Assembly: GCA_036897485.1 (NCBI GenBank)
Contig: JAYMTF010001296.1
Location: forward strand, 1 to 24,459
Length of the DNA: 24,459 bases
Direction: 5' to 3'
Origin: Pelargonium nanum
Lineage: Eukaryota; Streptophyta; Magnoliopsida; Geraniales; Geraniaceae
The translations under genes and the position numbers were made by a program. Each line of letters opens with the position of its first letter. Position 1 is the first letter of the stretch. Below, piece by piece: positions 8,777 to 19,220 of this stretch. Below the pieces are notes generated by a model. That model made no database searches and was not told where the DNA came from. It worked only from the letters and a program-made list of their open reading frames with translations.

Positions 8777-11163
8777 ATGGAGCTAATCCATTCTCATGTG
8801 TGGCATTTTGCTCTGATGTCAATATTGTTAATTGCTCTGTGCAGTTTAGCAGGCATAACCTTCTTTCTTCTTCCTTTGTTTCTCTTTGATTTCAGTTTTC
8901 GGGAGAGAGAATTGTTTGCTAATTAAGCCATATGTTCTGCAGATTGCTATGATCCCTTGGATCCAAATGGGAATATTACAGTTACTTTTGACATTACTCA
9001 GTATACAGATGATGGTTATCAGGTTAGTATCATGTTCACTTAATTTTTTACGCAATCAAGAAAGACGCGACTAATCATTTTGTTTCGGTGCAACAACCTA
9101 AATTCTTCATAGTGTTTGCAGTTTTCAGAACTATGTTTGCTTGATATATCAGACTAATCTGTTTTGAAATTAAAAGACAAATACCAGTACATAAAAACTA
9201 TGCATCTGGATGCAGTGTCTGTTCTTGATCTCATCTTTATTGATCTTATCACCCGTTTTGTCAAACAAGAAACTGTCCTGCCAGGAAAATTTTCATATAT
9301 GAAATGTTAGCTTCAAACAAACATAATAAGCATTGTAGATTGAATTAAGTTGAACATGTAGAATTATAAGATTCAGAATTGGCTCAAAGGGTTGTTATAT
9401 CAATGAACCTTCTTTGTACATGTGTTCATTAATATACAACTTGTTGCAGGCAAGAGTGACCATCCAGAACTTTTATCAGTATCGTCACGTGGACAATCCC
9501 GGATGGAAGCTAGGATGGACGTGGACCAAAAATGAGATAATCTGGTCAATGACTGGTGCTTTTGCCACAAAGCAAGGCAATTGCTCAGCCTTCAGGAACC
9601 AGTTACCACACTGCTGCAATACAAAACCCGAAATAGCTGATCTTATGCCGGATTCCCCCCAAGTAAACATGTCCGAGAACTGCTGCCGGGGAGGCCTTCT
9701 CACTGCTAGGGGCATCAACCCTACCATGTCACTCTCATCCTTCTCAATTATAGTTGGCAACTTGAATAAGAATGCTACTGCTCCGCCACCAGCAAACCTG
9801 ACTCTGTTGGCGCCGGATATAGGCTACACATGTGGCCCAGTTTTGGATGCCAAACCCACAGTCTCTTCAGATGTTGGGGGTAGAAGAGAAGTTCAGGTTT
9901 ATAGTAAGTACTGTTTTTCAATGACCATAACAATCAAGCAGAGTTTTGACTGTCACAGATGTTAACAAAGTATAAACTTTTTGGCTATATTATTTGAAGC
10001 TGTTCTTGAATATGAACTGGCTAAATCATATTGGTTTTGCAGGAACATGGGAATCAACATGCACTTACTCTAGCTTTTTAGCTAACAAAACACCAGTATG
10101 CTGTGTTTCACTCTCAACATTCTACAGTCCTACCATCACATCATGCCCAAAGTGCAGCTGTGGATGCAGACCAGCAGACGACAGCACGAATTCATGCATA
10201 AGGTGTGTTTTTGCAATTGGTTATTAGACTATATATAGTTTGTGATTTTGAGCTGTTCAAATTCAATCTGATATCTCTCTGATATATAGCAGTGATCAAG
10301 GCTCGCCGGCAAGTTCACTCAGCAATGTTGACATAGTGCAATGCACCGATCACATGTGCCCAATTCGAGTTCATTGGCACATTAAGACCAGCTACATGGA
10401 ACATTGGAGGGTGAAACTAACAGTCTCTAACTACAACTACAAAAGAAACTACTCAAACTGGAATGTAGTGGCTCAGCACCCAGGTTTTGGCATGTCAACG
10501 ACGACTTTTAGCTTCAACAGTACAACCCTTCCCTCTACCGGGTTTTCAGGTACATCCACTGCATCAAACTCTGTTACCAAACTCTGCAATAACTTCAATT
10601 GCCTAGTTTTTGCAATGTTACATGTAACTTATGAGCTGCACGAAATACGCCATTAGTCCAAAGTGTATGAATTATATTGATATGGAATTGGTAAAGCAAA
10701 GTAACGAATATTTACCCGAATAAGTTGTAGTATAGGCTCTAAACAAAACTGTTCCTGCAATATGCTTATTATAGCCAATGCACATTTTTTGAAGTAGCAA
10801 TAGGATTTTACATTATCAGCATTATGTTTTCTTGATACACAATGTTTGGTTGCAAAAACTTGTGCAGATGATGTGATGCTGTTTTGGGGGATAGACTACT
10901 ACAACACAGAGCTTTTGCATGCCAGTGGAGATGAAGTTGGTTCAGTGACATCAGAGATGCTTTTGAGGAAGGATTTAGAGACATTCACATTTAGTAATGG
11001 ATGGGGTCTTCCTCGGAGAATATATTTCAATGGCGAAAACTGTGAGATGCCTCTTCCGGACAGCTTTCCGATGCTGCCTAATCACAGCTCCATTCAGGAG
11101 CCTACTGGGATCACATTGCTTCTCCTCCTAATCTATTGGATTTCAACATGTACTTGGTCTTGA
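8777..11163 (+). CDS. COBRA-like GPI-anchored protein
   Basis: Six exons (8777-8843, 8943-9022, 9450-9903, 10043-10202, 10290-10549, 10868-11163) give 438 residues, normal for COBRA-like (COBL) proteins. Residues 1-22 form a hydrophobic signal peptide. The mature protein opens with YDPLDPNGNITV, then YRHVDNPGWKLGWTW, EIIWSMTGA, HCC and NCCRGG blocks of the COBRA domain. The family hallmark CCVS is at 220-223, followed by a Cys-rich CPKCSCGC and HMCPIRVHWH. The C-terminus ends in a hydrophobic LLLLLIYWI run after NHSS, fitting a GPI-attachment signal. COBL proteins sit on the outer plasma membrane face and affect cellulose microfibril assembly. The subtype (COBL4-like or other) is not resolved. 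Exon 1 was placed by joining the signal peptide to YDPLDP in frame, so its donor at 8844 is the least certain border. Confidence 0.88.
10287..10292 (+). promoter_or_regulatory. NAGNAG tandem splice acceptor in COBRA-like intron 4
   Basis: TAGCAG offers two adjacent acceptors. Using the first gives exon 5 starting at 10290; the second gives 10293. Both keep the frame and still yield Ser at the junction, so the products differ by one serine in the variable linker after the CGC cluster. Confidence 0.5.
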
Positions 11164-11397
11164 CAGATACAAACAATCAAATATTTTTGGAGTCATTGGT
11201 GACAAACAAGGTTAAGACGCTTTGGATCCCTCCCGAGGTCTCAGGTTCACGCCTCTCAGCTGGTGTTGGTATCGTTCAAGTCTCTCAACTGACGTTGGTA
11301 TCACGGATAAAGAGTAATGTACATACTTCCTGAAAATTCGTTACTTGTTTTTTATCCCTTGATGGTTGATCCTGTTGATGTAAGATACAGTTCATTT

Positions 11398-11403
11398 AAT
11401 AAA
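11398..11403 (+). terminator. Candidate poly(A) signal of the COBRA-like gene
   Basis: AATAAA lies 234 bp after the TGA stop at 11161-11163, just before the TRIM-like element. Plant poly(A) signals are loose, so an earlier site is possible. Confidence 0.35.
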
Positions 11404-11413
11404 TTTATTATTT

Positions 11414-11690
11414 ATATTAAGAGTATAGAACTATTATTGGGCCTTCAACAATCAGCTTAAGCTCTTAGTTGAGATGGTCATTTACATGGATCAGAGATTT
11501 GGTGACAAAAGGTCCGGGTTCGAGTCCTATCGCCACCCATATTAAATTCCAGCACAAGACATGAAGTGGACCCATGCATGGGCCGCATGCAAAGCGAATC
11601 GGGCTTGCACGTGAGGGGGCGTATAAGAGTATAAGACTATTATTGGGCCTTCAACATCAGCTTAAGCTTTTAGTTGAGATGATCATATGA
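11414..11690. mobile_element. TRIM-like miniature retrotransposon with tRNA-like motifs
   Basis: Two direct repeats of about 70 bp (roughly 11414-11485 and 11620-11690) share TAAGAGTATA, CTATTATTGGGCCTTCAACA and CAGCTTAAGC followed by TTAGTTGAGATG. The first is followed by TGGATCAGAGA (11487-11497), one base short of the initiator-Met tRNA primer-binding site TGGTATCAGAGC. The second is preceded by a purine tract GTGAGGGGG (11611-11619). LTR, PBS, PPT, LTR is the structure of a terminal-repeat retrotransposon in miniature. TAGTTGAGATGG (11469-11476 region) and GGGTTCGAGTCC (11516-11527) also resemble pol III A and B boxes, so a SINE-type reading is possible. No coding capacity. Confidence 0.65.
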
Positions 11691-12900
11691 TGAATGCATT
11701 AGAAAGTGATGAGTTTTTTTTTTTGAACTGTAGAAAGTGATGAGTTACTCTGGCCACATTGAGTTTCAAATTACTACCTATCCATGTGCAGGACTAAATT
11801 CAGTCAGCCCGTAAGAGAGATTGTTAAGGAATCTTATATCGCTAAAATATAAAGCGAAAAAATTACATATAATGGTACAAGTGAAAACATATTGATAATA
11901 CTGACTTTTTAGTTGTAGAAGCTCAAACTATTACGTGTAAACCAATATTAAAGTTTAACGTGGGGTCAGAGAGCCGATTTTGTTACCTCCCGAGTTAAGT
12001 CCACCGTCCACTTGAATCTCGAGTCCGTTCTTTTTTATCCGTCATGCACGTGAGTGAGAGTGCACAGGAGAGATATCTAATCAATCACCTATAGCTAATT
12101 ATTGTTGGATGATTATAGTTTTGTTAACCAAAAACATATACTCCATTTTCAAAGGGAACTTGGGTAGTGTCACAGAACAGGACAAGAGCAGACAAGGTAG
12201 ATAAGGTGTTTGTCTGTCTTGAATTGATTATCAAGTCTTTAACCATTTGCATTGCAACAAATGTGTTGACAGACTTGTCTTCTCTTCACATGCTTTTAAG
12301 CCACGTGCATCGATCTCACTGTATTATTTTTTTCCTTATAGTATGATAAGAACTAATTTAAGCTAAACCATACAAGAAAATAGACAATGACATAGCACTA
12401 GATCATTTCTCATCTAAATCTATGGAAATTTTTTACCTCACCAATGTTAACTAAATTGAGTACATCCTAGAGTCATTGTATCCTCGGATGTGCCTTGTTT
12501 GACTCACTTAAATTGACAAATTACGATGTTGTTGTTGTCTTGTTCACGTGTTAGGGATACTTATCTTGAAAATATTTAAAGATTGGAGTTCTAGGGATGG
12601 AGTCTGGGGCTTACGCCCTAAGAGTATCTATCGCTTAGTTATTAATGAGAAGTACACATATCCCTTAAAAAAATGATATAGTACTGTGACACAGAAAATG
12701 AGTTGAGTTAAGCTGGGTTGAGTGCAATTACCATATTATCCAGTAGAATACAAGACAATTCAAAACAGCCCACCTGAGCTGACCCCATTCTCTCTGAGTC
12801 TCTGTCTCTGACCTCAAACACCATCTCTTCAAATTTTCTCTCCCAATAGATTTTCCCACAACAGAAAACAGCATCGAATCCACCCAATCTTCCTGATCTT
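11691..12900 (+). promoter_or_regulatory. Upstream region of the MTN gene
   Basis: AT-rich intergenic sequence with no gene seen. Close to the start codon there is a pyrimidine-rich (Y-patch-like) run of TC repeats at about 12788-12840, common in plant core promoters and 5' leaders. I found no convincing TATA box, which fits a TATA-less housekeeping promoter. A CACGTG lies in GCACGTGAG near 12048 and further ACGT cores in CCACGTGC near 12302 and TCACGTG near 12545. Confidence 0.4.
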
Positions 12901-15900
12901 ATGGCTCCTCCTGGCGACAAATCCGGCGCTGCAGAGGAGGCCATGATTGCCCAACCTCACGACCGTCCGATTTCCACCATCGTCATCATCATCGGTACCT
13001 CTCTCTCTTTCTACCCTATAAATATGTATGTACATACGTTTCAGTTACTGATATGATGTTGTATTGGTGCTCCCAGCTATGCAGACCGAAGCATTACCTC
13101 TCGTCGACAAGTTTCAGCTCACAGAGGACCTCGATTCCATGTCAGTTTCTTTTTCCTCAATGCCTCAAACCCTTAGGGTTTAGAGTAGTTTAATCTGATT
13201 TTGGACTGTTATGTTTTTTTTTTCCCTTTCAATAAGTTGCTAGAGTATTAGTTCCATTTTGGTTTGTTTTGATGCAGTTGATTTAATTTAAGTAGGTGGA
13301 ATATTTTTGCAATTATGAGCTTCGACCTTTTGTGTTTTCTTAAGCGATATGATCCATTTAGGGAGTGTTTAGTTGATTTTGGTGCTGTTTATGAGCGCTG
13401 AAATCACTGAAAGTGTCTGTTTTGACTGGTAGTTGAGTTACAGTCATGATTGATTGTAATAGTTTTCCTACATCATTTAGCTGGTACATATTGTATATAT
13501 GTGAAGTGCAATTGTAATTTGTAGAGGTAAGTAAAAAAAATCCCATATAATCGTGGTGACTTACTAGTAGGTTTGTGTAACTGTTTGTAACTTTTTCTTG
13601 CTGCAGAAAGATGGGTAATTTCTCTGTAACTGATCTGGAATTGTCAAATGTCATTTGCTTTACTCTCTAATATGAGATTCTGAATACCGTATTAATAAGC
13701 TTTGCGATGAAATTTTGCAGTTTCCCAAAAGAGGTCCCCTGGACTCGGTATCATGGCATGTACAAAGATCTGCATATCAATATCATAGGCCCAGGAAAAG
13801 ACACAACTTTGGGTAAGTTGTTGGTTTTCTTTGTGTTTCGAATTACTAATATTTTGCCATGGGTTTTGTCTGGCACACTAACTGTCTTCTTTTAATTTAG
13901 CCTTGTGCTGTTATTGGTTACAAACTTACAATGTAGATGTGATACTAGTGTAGTCTCCGTCAGTTGGTTAAAACATATGGACAAACCAATGCCTCTTACC
14001 TTTTTAGTATTTTTGTTGATCATGACATTCATATTTAAGTCATGTTACACGTGTTATTCAATGCAACAGCAACACTATGTCTATGTTTAGTCAATGGAAT
14101 ATCAGTGGAGTGATTTGCATCACATGTTTATATCTATGTTTATTCATCTTATGTTATCGACTTATTGTTTAGCTCTCTATATGTCCTTTTTAATTTAGCC
14201 TTGAGCTTCTGTCGGTGACATAGATATGATACACTGATACTAGGGAAGTCTCCATTAGTTGGTTAAAACATTCACTTCCATATGCAGACTAATGTTTATC
14301 ACGTCTCACCTTTTTAGTCTTTTTGTTGGTCTTGACATTTTTAATCAAGCCATATTATAAAATAGTTATGTAACACTAAATTTTAATCAATGGAATATCA
14401 GTGGACTGGTGTGCAACACATGTTTATATAGCTCAACTCAAGTTTTGGCCAAATTTAGCTAGCACGGCCAATCATTACATTCCGCCCATGCCTATGTTAG
14501 AAAGTCAAAATGTGTAGAAGCATACTCATGCCCGTATGATGTGGGCATGGCTATCAGATGTGTCCTAGATACACACATTTAACAGGATTGTCATATTAAA
14601 TAAAAGTTGATTTTTATTCCTAACATCTCCTTGCTGGATTCTCATACCTTTTCTTTTCAGGGGTTGATAGTGTAGGCACAGTTCCTGCATCTCTTGTGAC
14701 CTATGCTTCTATCCAGGCATTGCGGCCTGATTTAATCATAAATGCAGGCACGGCCGGTGGCTTCAAGGTTTGCCTTTTATAGTGAAACTGTTTGAAGTAT
14801 TGTTTTGTTGTACTTTTTGTATTAATTTGCAAAAAAATGAAAAACCTGCCTCCATCCCCATTTTCCCTTCCAAATTTTGTATACTAATTAGTGGATGTTT
14901 TCAGGCCAAAGGAGCTTGCATTGGTGATGTGTTTCTTGCATCTCATGCTGCTTTTCATGACAGAAGGATACCCATCCCTGTAAGTGCTCCTCTATTTTCA
15001 TTCTTGTTCTTATGTTTACTGGACAATGTCCGGTGACCAAACGAATTATTGCCCACAATTTTCTTACCGTTGAAGTAATCTAGTTGGAATGTTTTGTTTT
15101 TTATTGGAAAGTTTTTTTTTCTCTTTCTAATTTTGTTTCATATTGTTGAGTGGGGTCTCCAAGTATGTGTATCATGAAATAGTTGTACTGTCTATTTTGA
15201 ATATCAATATTGAAGTATACAGTTTTGTTTTGAACTATGAGAAGTAGATGCTAATAATGTATCCTATGGTGATGGTTTTGCTGTGCTTTTGTTGCAACTC
15301 GGCTTAACCTTTACCTATGTAAATCTTCTTTGCCAATCTACTATATTTGGTACCATGTTTTTAGATTTTCTCGGGTAAAAAAGGAAGCCGGCTTGGTTTA
15401 CTTTTTTTGTCTATGAACTGCATTTTCTTGATGTTTAGATCAGTGGATCCTTAATTGAACTTTGGTGTTCTGAACCTCAAAAATGTCAAACTAGTCAAAT
15501 TATACTGAAGATGTATCTGTTTCCTAGGTGATTAGATAGTGGCAATTTTATGAACCCTTGCTGAATTATTTACATAAGCAAAGTGCTTTAGCTGATCTTG
15601 TGATATTTAGTTTCATCTCCCACTCAATATCTACTCTTTCCATTTTTCTGCAGGTGTTTGATCTGTATGGAGCTGGTTGCCGGAATTCTTGCTCAACCCC
15701 TAATCTTTTGAAAGAACTAAACTTAAAGGTAAGTGCTACACTTGGACAGGAAAATGCTTATACATAGTTATTTAAATTTCAAAACATTGTGTATTCTTAA
15801 GTGACTAATTATATTTCATTCCTTGTTCAAATGTTCTTTCATTTGGCCACTTCTCCAGTTTGCTGGACAGACAATAGATAATTCCTAATGAGGAAATAAT

Positions 15901-18426
15901 GTACAGTGTATGGGATTGTTGGTATATGTTATGCTCTTTGAGTACTAGCGTCACATCAAAACAAAGAACTCAGCATATTGGTTGAATGCACGATAATTCC
16001 TGGATGACATAATTCTTTCATAAGGATTTCGAACTTGATTAATATGCACTGGCGCAACACATCGATAATAGTCCACATTTTTGTTTGAGAGGCTTACCAA
16101 GAAGTTCTATCCTTTGATAAGTCGCTAATTACCATTTCTTGGGTTAGGTCTGAGGCCTATTTATATTGTTGGGCTACCTTTAAAATTTGACTGGCTTACC
16201 ACATTAGGACATTATAATCCAAGAAGGCTGATACAAGACAGCTCAAGTAGGGATGTTGTTGTTAGGCTATCTAAATTATCTAGGGTTTAGTTTAGCTGCA
16301 CTTGTTTCTTAGGAGTTGTTTATATTAAAACATTTAATTGTCTTGTGTTGTAATTTACGTAGTCCCATTTCTTAGAAATTATTTATCTATAAATTCCTTA
16401 CTATGAAACATTTGTCAGCAGATTTGAATATGGAATAAACCTAAAACTGGGGATCACCCCTTTATCACTATTGTTTCCTCTTTTCTTTCTATTTCTCCTC
16501 TTTCTCTCTATTGCTTCTCCCCATTATCTTCAGTTTTCTGTGTTCTCTACTATCCTTCCCCCTTCTCCGTCATCTATCTTCCCCTTCAATCTGTTTTCTC
16601 ATTGAGTTGTCCTACATTAATGGCATAGTGTCTACAAAAATAATTATTGTATGTTCATGATTTCATTCTGAGTGAAGTCTATATTTACGCCTTTACTCTA
16701 TCTAATACTGGCCCAGGGAATGGCAATATTTGAACTGCTCTGACGTTGGGCATGTGTTAGGTTTGAAAATTGTGCTCTGAAGAAAGATAATTCATGAGTA
16801 TTATTTCTAGAGTTCCCAAAAATTCGGAATGCAACAAGTGTCCAGCATGGATATTTAGCATATCTTGAAAAGTTTTGCATTTCATCACGTGAATGGTTAA
16901 TTGTTTCTATATCTGACTCTTAAGGCTGTTCCTTGCCTCTTGGATTGTTCTCTTTTCCAGTTTGTATTTGTACCTTTTCCTCTTTATATCTGAAGTCACT
17001 TGGATGACTCCAAAGTCTCTTAGAAATTTTTCTACATGTTGCAGGTTGGCAAATTATCCACTGGTGACTCCCTAGATATGTCCCCACAGGATGAAGCAGC
17101 AATCACTGCAAATGACGCTACAGTTAAAGACATGGAGGTAACCTTTTAATTATGCCATATCTCATTGATCTTCTGTGCAAAAAGGGTTATGGATTATTGC
17201 TTCCTTTTGAAATATGTGAAGTATTTTCCTTGTCTATATAAGTGATTTTTTGTCTCCATAAATATCGTACATGATAGCTATGGAAAAAGCGCCACAATAG
17301 GTAGAGAACTAAGGTGACACGTCAGTGAAGAAAATGAAGCTATGCAATGTGCAATTTTAGGAGATTTTCCGTAAGATATTTGTATCATAGCAAACAATAA
17401 TTCTGTATGTGTTATTTCCAAAGGATAATCAGTGTCATGGGCAGTGCCTTCGTGTCAATTTTTCTAAATTGGCTTTCGGCAAGGTGGAAGTCAAGAAAGA
17501 ATGGGAAGGATACTTAGGTTTTGGGGTCTGTATTTAGACATCTACTCTAGGCCATGCATCTCGATTATATTTATAGATTTTTATAAGTTACTTTTACCTT
17601 TTATATAAAGGTAAAATAGTTTTTTACCCTCGTATGGTCAATTTTTAGAGTCAGTTCCTAAACAAATTTTTCAGATTCTGGTGCCAGTATCTGAATTTTC
17701 TTAAACTTTAAAATTTCCATATGATGTGATTGAAAAGAAGAGGAAAAAAAAAAAGAGGAATATGATGAAGATGAAGATGAAGAAGAAGAGTTGATGATAG
17801 TGAATAAAACCAAGAGTTAGAGTGAGAATCAAGAAAAGTTACATACAGATTCCAAAGCCGGATTAAAAAAGTTTTTTGGTGCTAGAATCTTCATAGAGGA
17901 TAATCTACAATTTTGTCTAGTCTAAGTCTTGAACAAAAAAAAATCAGGCAAGGAACCTTGGGTGTAAAACTATTTTACCCTCAAACAAATTATAGGATTA
18001 TGTAAAAGAACAGAGACTGTTCCACGTTGGCTACTCTTTCTCTCTCTACATATGAGTAACCATGTTCTTTTCAGTTTTCAAATAATGCGCTCTTTCAAAA
18101 GAACATGATATAAGGAGCTAGTTATAACTTCATGCATCTTGTTTTTCGCAATGCCATAAATGATATGACATGTTACTTGTGTTCCTCTATTGACTTTGTA
18201 AGTTCTTTTCCCTCGATATGGAACTCAGGGAGCAGCGATTGCCTATGTGGTTGATCTGTTCAAGGTCCCTACAATATTCATAAAAGCTGTGACTGATATA
18301 GTAGATGGCGACAAACCAACCTCAGAGGAATTCCTGCAGAATTTGGCAGCTGTGACTGCTGCACTCGGCCAAAAAGTTGGCGAAGTTATTGATTACATCA
18401 ATGGAAAGACCTTGTCTCAACTGTGA
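12901..18426 (+). CDS. MTN1: 5'-methylthioadenosine nucleosidase (MTN/MTAN)
   Basis: Eight exons (12901-12994, 13077-13140, 13721-13812, 14661-14767, 14905-14979, 15654-15728, 17045-17137, 18229-18426) give 265 residues, the length of Arabidopsis MTN1. The enzyme cleaves 5'-methylthioadenosine to adenine and methylthioribose in the Yang (methionine salvage) cycle, recycling MTA from ethylene, polyamine and nicotianamine synthesis. Visible motifs: IIIAMQTEALP with the catalytic Glu36, NAGTAGGFK, the DMEGAA motif (Met199, Glu200) that binds the ribose, and AVTDIVDGDKP with the catalytic Asp223. HDRRIPIP and FDLYG match plant MTNs. All borders are GT-AG and all junctions restore the frame. It could equally be orthologous to MTN2; the symbol rests on neighbourhood and length. 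Introns 3, 6 and 7 carry repeats or transposon remnants. Confidence 0.93.
13884..14429 (+). repeat. Tandem duplication of about 250 bp in MTN intron 3
   Basis: Copy A (about 13884-14133) and copy B (about 14183-14429) are direct repeats offset by about 299 bp. Shared blocks include TTTAATTTAGCCTTG, AGTTGGTTAAAACAT, CACCTTTTTAGT/ACCTTTTTAGT, TTTTTGTTG, TCAATGGAATATCAGTGGA and CACATGTTTATAT. They differ by substitutions and small indels, so the duplication is not recent. The reading frames in copy A (13905-14090) are chance. Confidence 0.85.
14980..15653 (+). other. MTN intron 5, no element recognised
   Basis: T-rich intron of 674 bp between exons 5 and 6. It has clear GTAAGT donor and TTTTTCTGCAG acceptor and nothing else I can name. 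Confidence 0.7.
16165..16620. mobile_element. Possible solo LTR in MTN intron 6
   Basis: This part of the 1316-bp intron has the texture of a Copia-type LTR. A TCTATAAATTCC TATA-like box lies near 16386-16397, then GATTTGAATATGGAATAAA (about 16420-16438), then a pyrimidine-rich tract (about 16476-16570) and a TCCTACA end. I could not define matching TG/CA termini or a target duplication, so boundaries are approximate and the call is tentative. Confidence 0.3.
17610..17979. mobile_element. MITE-like inverted-repeat element in MTN intron 7
   Basis: GGTAAAATAGTTTT at 17610-17623 matches the reverse complement of the sequence ending at 17979 (AAAACTATTTTACC). Further in, AGATTCTGGTGCCA (about 17673-17686) pairs with TGGTGCTAGAATCT (about 17876-17889). 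The arms are imperfect and I saw no clear target duplication. The middle holds a purine-rich tract (17735-17800) with GAAGAT/GAAGAA repeats. Confidence 0.45.
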
Positions 18427-19220
18427 TGTGCTTCATTCTCAGCTCTAGATCATTATTATAAAAGAATGTATTGCTTTAAAGGTGAAACAACAATTTAATT
18501 GTTGTAGGCGTATTCTTAAGTCAAGACTTACAAATGGTTAAAAAAACTGAGACATTGATCTTTCTGTACACCAATGTCCTTTCAGTGGATCATGTAATGT
18601 CCTACTCTTGGCATGTTGTAGGTCTGTTTTATTTAAGCCAAGTGCAGTATGAGATTGCTTAGTAAAGATGGGAAGCCATTTTTGTTAAACTTGTATGGCA
18701 TGAGGAGGTACCTATAGCTTGAAGCTTTTCCATTATGTTGTTTTCGGTTTGGCAGGAAGATCATGTTCATTCGTTGAAGTACTCAGTATTCTCATTATGA
18801 AACAAAAATTCAAGAGAAACAAAACACTCATTTTGAGACGAATGAAGTATAACGTTTTCACTGCAATCACTATCTCTGTCTGAATGAATCAACAAACTCC
18901 TTTTCCTGTTTCAGTTAATTGAATTTCGTTGCCATGAAAGAATCAAATGTTCATTCATCCTTTTTATTTAATTTTACCCAAACTCAAATGGAATAATTGA
19001 AGAATCTAATCTATATGTAAGTATAAGGCAAAGGAGCAACAAATCCCCCCCGAATCCCTCTCTTTACTTCTCAGCTTGTTCAGCTTTTGCATTACAGAAG
19101 AGAAATGAGCATTGTGAGGACTCTCTTTAGAAAATTTAAGGTTGATCAATGCCTTGCTAGTCCTTACAGCAGCTCTGGCTTCGCTAATGTCATGTGGCCA
19201 CATTATTCATAACACGGGCC
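18427..19220. other. Convergent 3' intergenic region between MTN and CDKD
   Basis: This 794-bp gap holds both 3' untranslated regions. A minus-strand AATAAA (plus TTTATT, 18962-18967) lies about 254 bp past the CDKD stop and could be its poly(A) signal. MTN lacks a clear AATAAA. The minus-strand frame 19006-19203 shows no known domain and does not match CDKD tails. Confidence 0.5.
18820..18849. mobile_element. Orphan end of a Stowaway-type MITE
   Basis: AAACACTCATTTTGAGACG (about 18822-18840) followed by AATGAAGTA repeats the right terminus of the complete Stowaway MITE at 411-440. No partner left end was found upstream in the MTN-CDKD intergenic gap, so it is a truncated or decayed copy. 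Confidence 0.6.

Noticed and set aside
12595..12625. GGGGCTTACGCCCT hairpin as a regulatory RNA or terminator
   Set aside because: The stem is only four to five base pairs, in intergenic AT-rich DNA, with no supporting context.
18427..19203. Downstream exon carrying the CDKD C-terminal tail
   Set aside because: I scanned the minus strand for the SADRSHLKRKLDLEF-type block and found no match; the frame at 19006-19203 has an unrelated sequence.
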